Shown: positions 5,512 through 6,559 of the stretch, in pieces
How positions within the stretch are numbered: the first letter of the stretch is position 1
Layout: each line of letters opens with the position of its first letter
Source of the DNA: Christiangramia sp.
GTDB taxonomy: Bacteria > Bacteroidota > Bacteroidia > Flavobacteriales > Flavobacteriaceae
Assembly: GCA_024644145.1 (NCBI GenBank)
Contig: JAHELO010000092.1
Coordinates: 1-6,559, forward strand
Length of the DNA stretch: 6,559 bases
Direction of reading: 5' to 3'
The notes under the pieces: model-generated
Database searches by the model: none
What the model saw: only the letters and a program-made list of their open reading frames with translations
What the model was told of the DNA's origin: nothing
Translations under genes and position numbers: made by a program

Positions 5512-6476
5512 GCTATTTAGAAACAACCAAAGATGTATATAGGGAAGCTGCGCTAACCCCGGATGTGGGCCTGTGTTGTACCACGAATCCTGTATGGGAA
5601 TTGCCAGGTTTGAAGATCCCTGGAATTATGCAGGAAATGAATTACGGCTGCGGAACAACGGTGCATGCACGGGATTTAACTAACAATCCCCGGATCCTGT
5701 ATGTTGGAGTGGGCGGAGGAATGGAGCTTCTGCAATTTGCGTATTTCTCAAGACAAAGTTCAGGGGTAGTAGGTATAGATGTGGTAGATGAAATGCTGGA
5801 AGCTTCAAGAAAAAATTTCAAAGAAGCTGAGGCATTAAATCCATGGTTTAAATCTGAATTCGTAGATCTTAGAAAAGGCGATGCTACAGATCTGCCGGTC
5901 GAAGATAATTCTATAGATGTGGCAGCGCAGAATTGCCTTTTCAATATTTTTAAGACAGATGAACTTACCAAAGCCCTGAAGGAAATGTATCGTGTTTTAA
6001 AGCCGCATGGGAGGCTGGTGATGAGTGATCCTACCTGCGAGCAGGAAATGAATGATGATCTCAGGAACGATGAACGTCTAAGGGCTCTTTGCCTTAGTGG
6101 AAGCCTTTCTATTAAAGATTATGTGAAAGCTCTTACCGATGCCGGTTTTGGAACTATAGAAATAAGGGCGAGGAAGCCTTACAGGATTTTGGACCCGAAA
6201 AATTATCCAACAGATGAGTTGATCTTTATCGAATCTATTGAAGTAGCCGCGATCAAAGATCCAATGCCTGAAGATGGACCATGTATTTTCACCGGAAAAG
6301 CAGCGATCTATTATGGAGACCAGGATCATTTTGATGACGGGAAAGGTCATATTTTAATAAAAAATCAACCTCTGGCAATATGTGATAAAACTGCCGGGGC
6401 TCTTGCAGACCTTGGTAGAGACGATATTTTCATTAGCGAATCTACCTACCACTATGATGGTGGTGGTTGCTGCTAA
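5508..6476 (+). CDS. arsM: Arsenosugar biosynthesis arsenite methyltransferase ArsM
   Basis: This 322-residue SAM-dependent methyltransferase converts As(III) stepwise to methylated forms, supplying dimethylarsenic to ArsS. The Rossmann core has ILYVGVGGGMELL (63-75, SAM loop), GIDVVDEML (89-97, acidic ribose contact) and GDATDLPVEDNSIDV (124-138), followed by a late strand ending VMSDPT. Candidate arsenic-binding thiols are Cys48 (NYGCG) and Cys195 (RALCLSG), which sit where ArsM proteins have conserved cysteines. Further cysteines are Cys23-Cys24, Cys143, Cys177, Cys259 and Cys292. Beyond the core a C-terminal region (about 255-322) has FTGKAAIYYG, FDDGKGH and ICDKTA and ends YHYDGGGCC with Cys321-Cys322. 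This tail is typical of the arsS-linked form rather than of stand-alone ArsM. The start ATG overlaps the phosphorylase stop (ATGA). Nine A residues (6475-6483) directly follow and include the stop codon's last two bases. Placement beside arsS makes the arsenic assignment firm. Confidence 0.93.
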   Translation: MSYLETTKDVYREAALTPDVGLCCTTNPVWELPGLKIPGIMQEMNYGCGTTVHARDLTNNPRILYVGVGGGMELLQFAYFSRQSSGVVGIDVVDEMLEASRKNFKEAEALNPWFKSEFVDLRKGDATDLPVEDNSIDVAAQNCLFNIFKTDELTKALKEMYRVLKPHGRLVMSDPTCEQEMNDDLRNDERLRALCLSGSLSIKDYVKALTDAGFGTIEIRARKPYRILDPKNYPTDELIFIESIEVAAIKDPMPEDGPCIFTGKAAIYYGDQDHFDDGKGHILIKNQPLAICDKTAGALADLGRDDIFISESTYHYDGGGCC

Positions 6477-6490
6477 AAAAAAATACTGAT

Positions 6491-6559
6491 ATGAAAAATC
6501 TTCTCCTTAATTTCTCGATCCTTATCTCCGGAGCATATATGTTCGCTTCCTGTAATCTT
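6491..6559 (+). CDS. Start of a lipoprotein gene (3' truncated)
   Basis: The first 23 codons of a gene are present, running off the window end. The ATG at 6491 is 14 bases after the arsM stop, so the gene probably belongs to the same transcript. The product begins with Lys2, then a hydrophobic stretch (about 4-19) ending in MFASC, with Cys21 in a position fitting a lipoprotein signal peptidase II site (Ala and Ser just before Cys). A second Met at residue 17 is inside the signal. The mature protein would be a membrane-anchored lipoprotein; since only CNL of it is visible, its function cannot be judged. Confidence 0.7.
   Translation, partial: MKNLLLNFSILISGAYMFASCNL

Noticed and set aside
6475..6483. 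Run of nine A residues right after arsM as a slippage or terminator signal
   Set aside because: It lies at and after a normal stop codon, has no hairpin before it, and on the + strand it is an A-run rather than a T-run.

Overview
The window most likely comes from a marine-type member of the Flavobacteriia (Bacteroidetes), of the Gramella/Christiangramia, Salegentibacter or Zunongwangia kind. This rests on AT-rich coding sequence, weak or absent Shine-Dalgarno signals, an AraC-type regulator of Bacteroidetes character, and the gene content. The genus is a guess and cannot be fixed from the sequence alone.

Layout. Positions 1-586 hold the C-terminal part of an SLC13/DASS-type anion transporter (+). 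It converges, with only a few bases between the stop codons, on an AraC-family regulator (591-1628, -). A non-coding stretch of about 270 bases (1629-1901) separates this regulator from a divergent block on the + strand. That block starts with a small single-pass membrane protein (1902-2084). It continues as a tight six-gene run: AhpD/CMD-like protein (2146-2481), radical SAM enzyme ArsS (2531-3586), exported rhodanese (3590-4090), TIGR04282-type glycosyltransferase (4091-4699), purine nucleoside phosphorylase (4696-5511) and methyltransferase ArsM (5508-6476). A truncated lipoprotein gene (6491 onward) runs off the end.

How the genes work together. The six-gene run is a recognisable arsenosugar biosynthesis operon. 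In the pathway as known from cyanobacteria, ArsM methylates arsenite to the dimethyl form. ArsS then joins dimethylarsenic to the 5'-deoxyadenosyl group of SAM. A nucleoside phosphorylase would remove adenine, and a glycosyltransferase would attach the dimethylarsinoyl-ribose to an acceptor. The CMD-like protein and the rhodanese are constant companions without an assigned step. Gene spacings of 49, 3, 0, -4, -4 and 14 bases indicate one transcript with translational coupling. No ArsR, ArsC, ArsB or Acr3 is visible in this window.

The most informative detail is in the phosphorylase. By alignment from memory it carries Asp at the human PNP Asn243 position and Ile at the human PNP His257 position. 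Both changes are of the kind seen in methylthioadenosine phosphorylase. They would suit an adenine nucleoside with a non-polar or bulky 5' substituent, which is what ArsS is thought to make. Other points are an all-cysteine C-terminus in ArsS (some relatives use selenocysteine), a Cys-Cys C-terminus in ArsM, loss of the AhpD-type histidine in the CMD protein, and an AraC regulator whose only three cysteines lie in its N-terminal domain.
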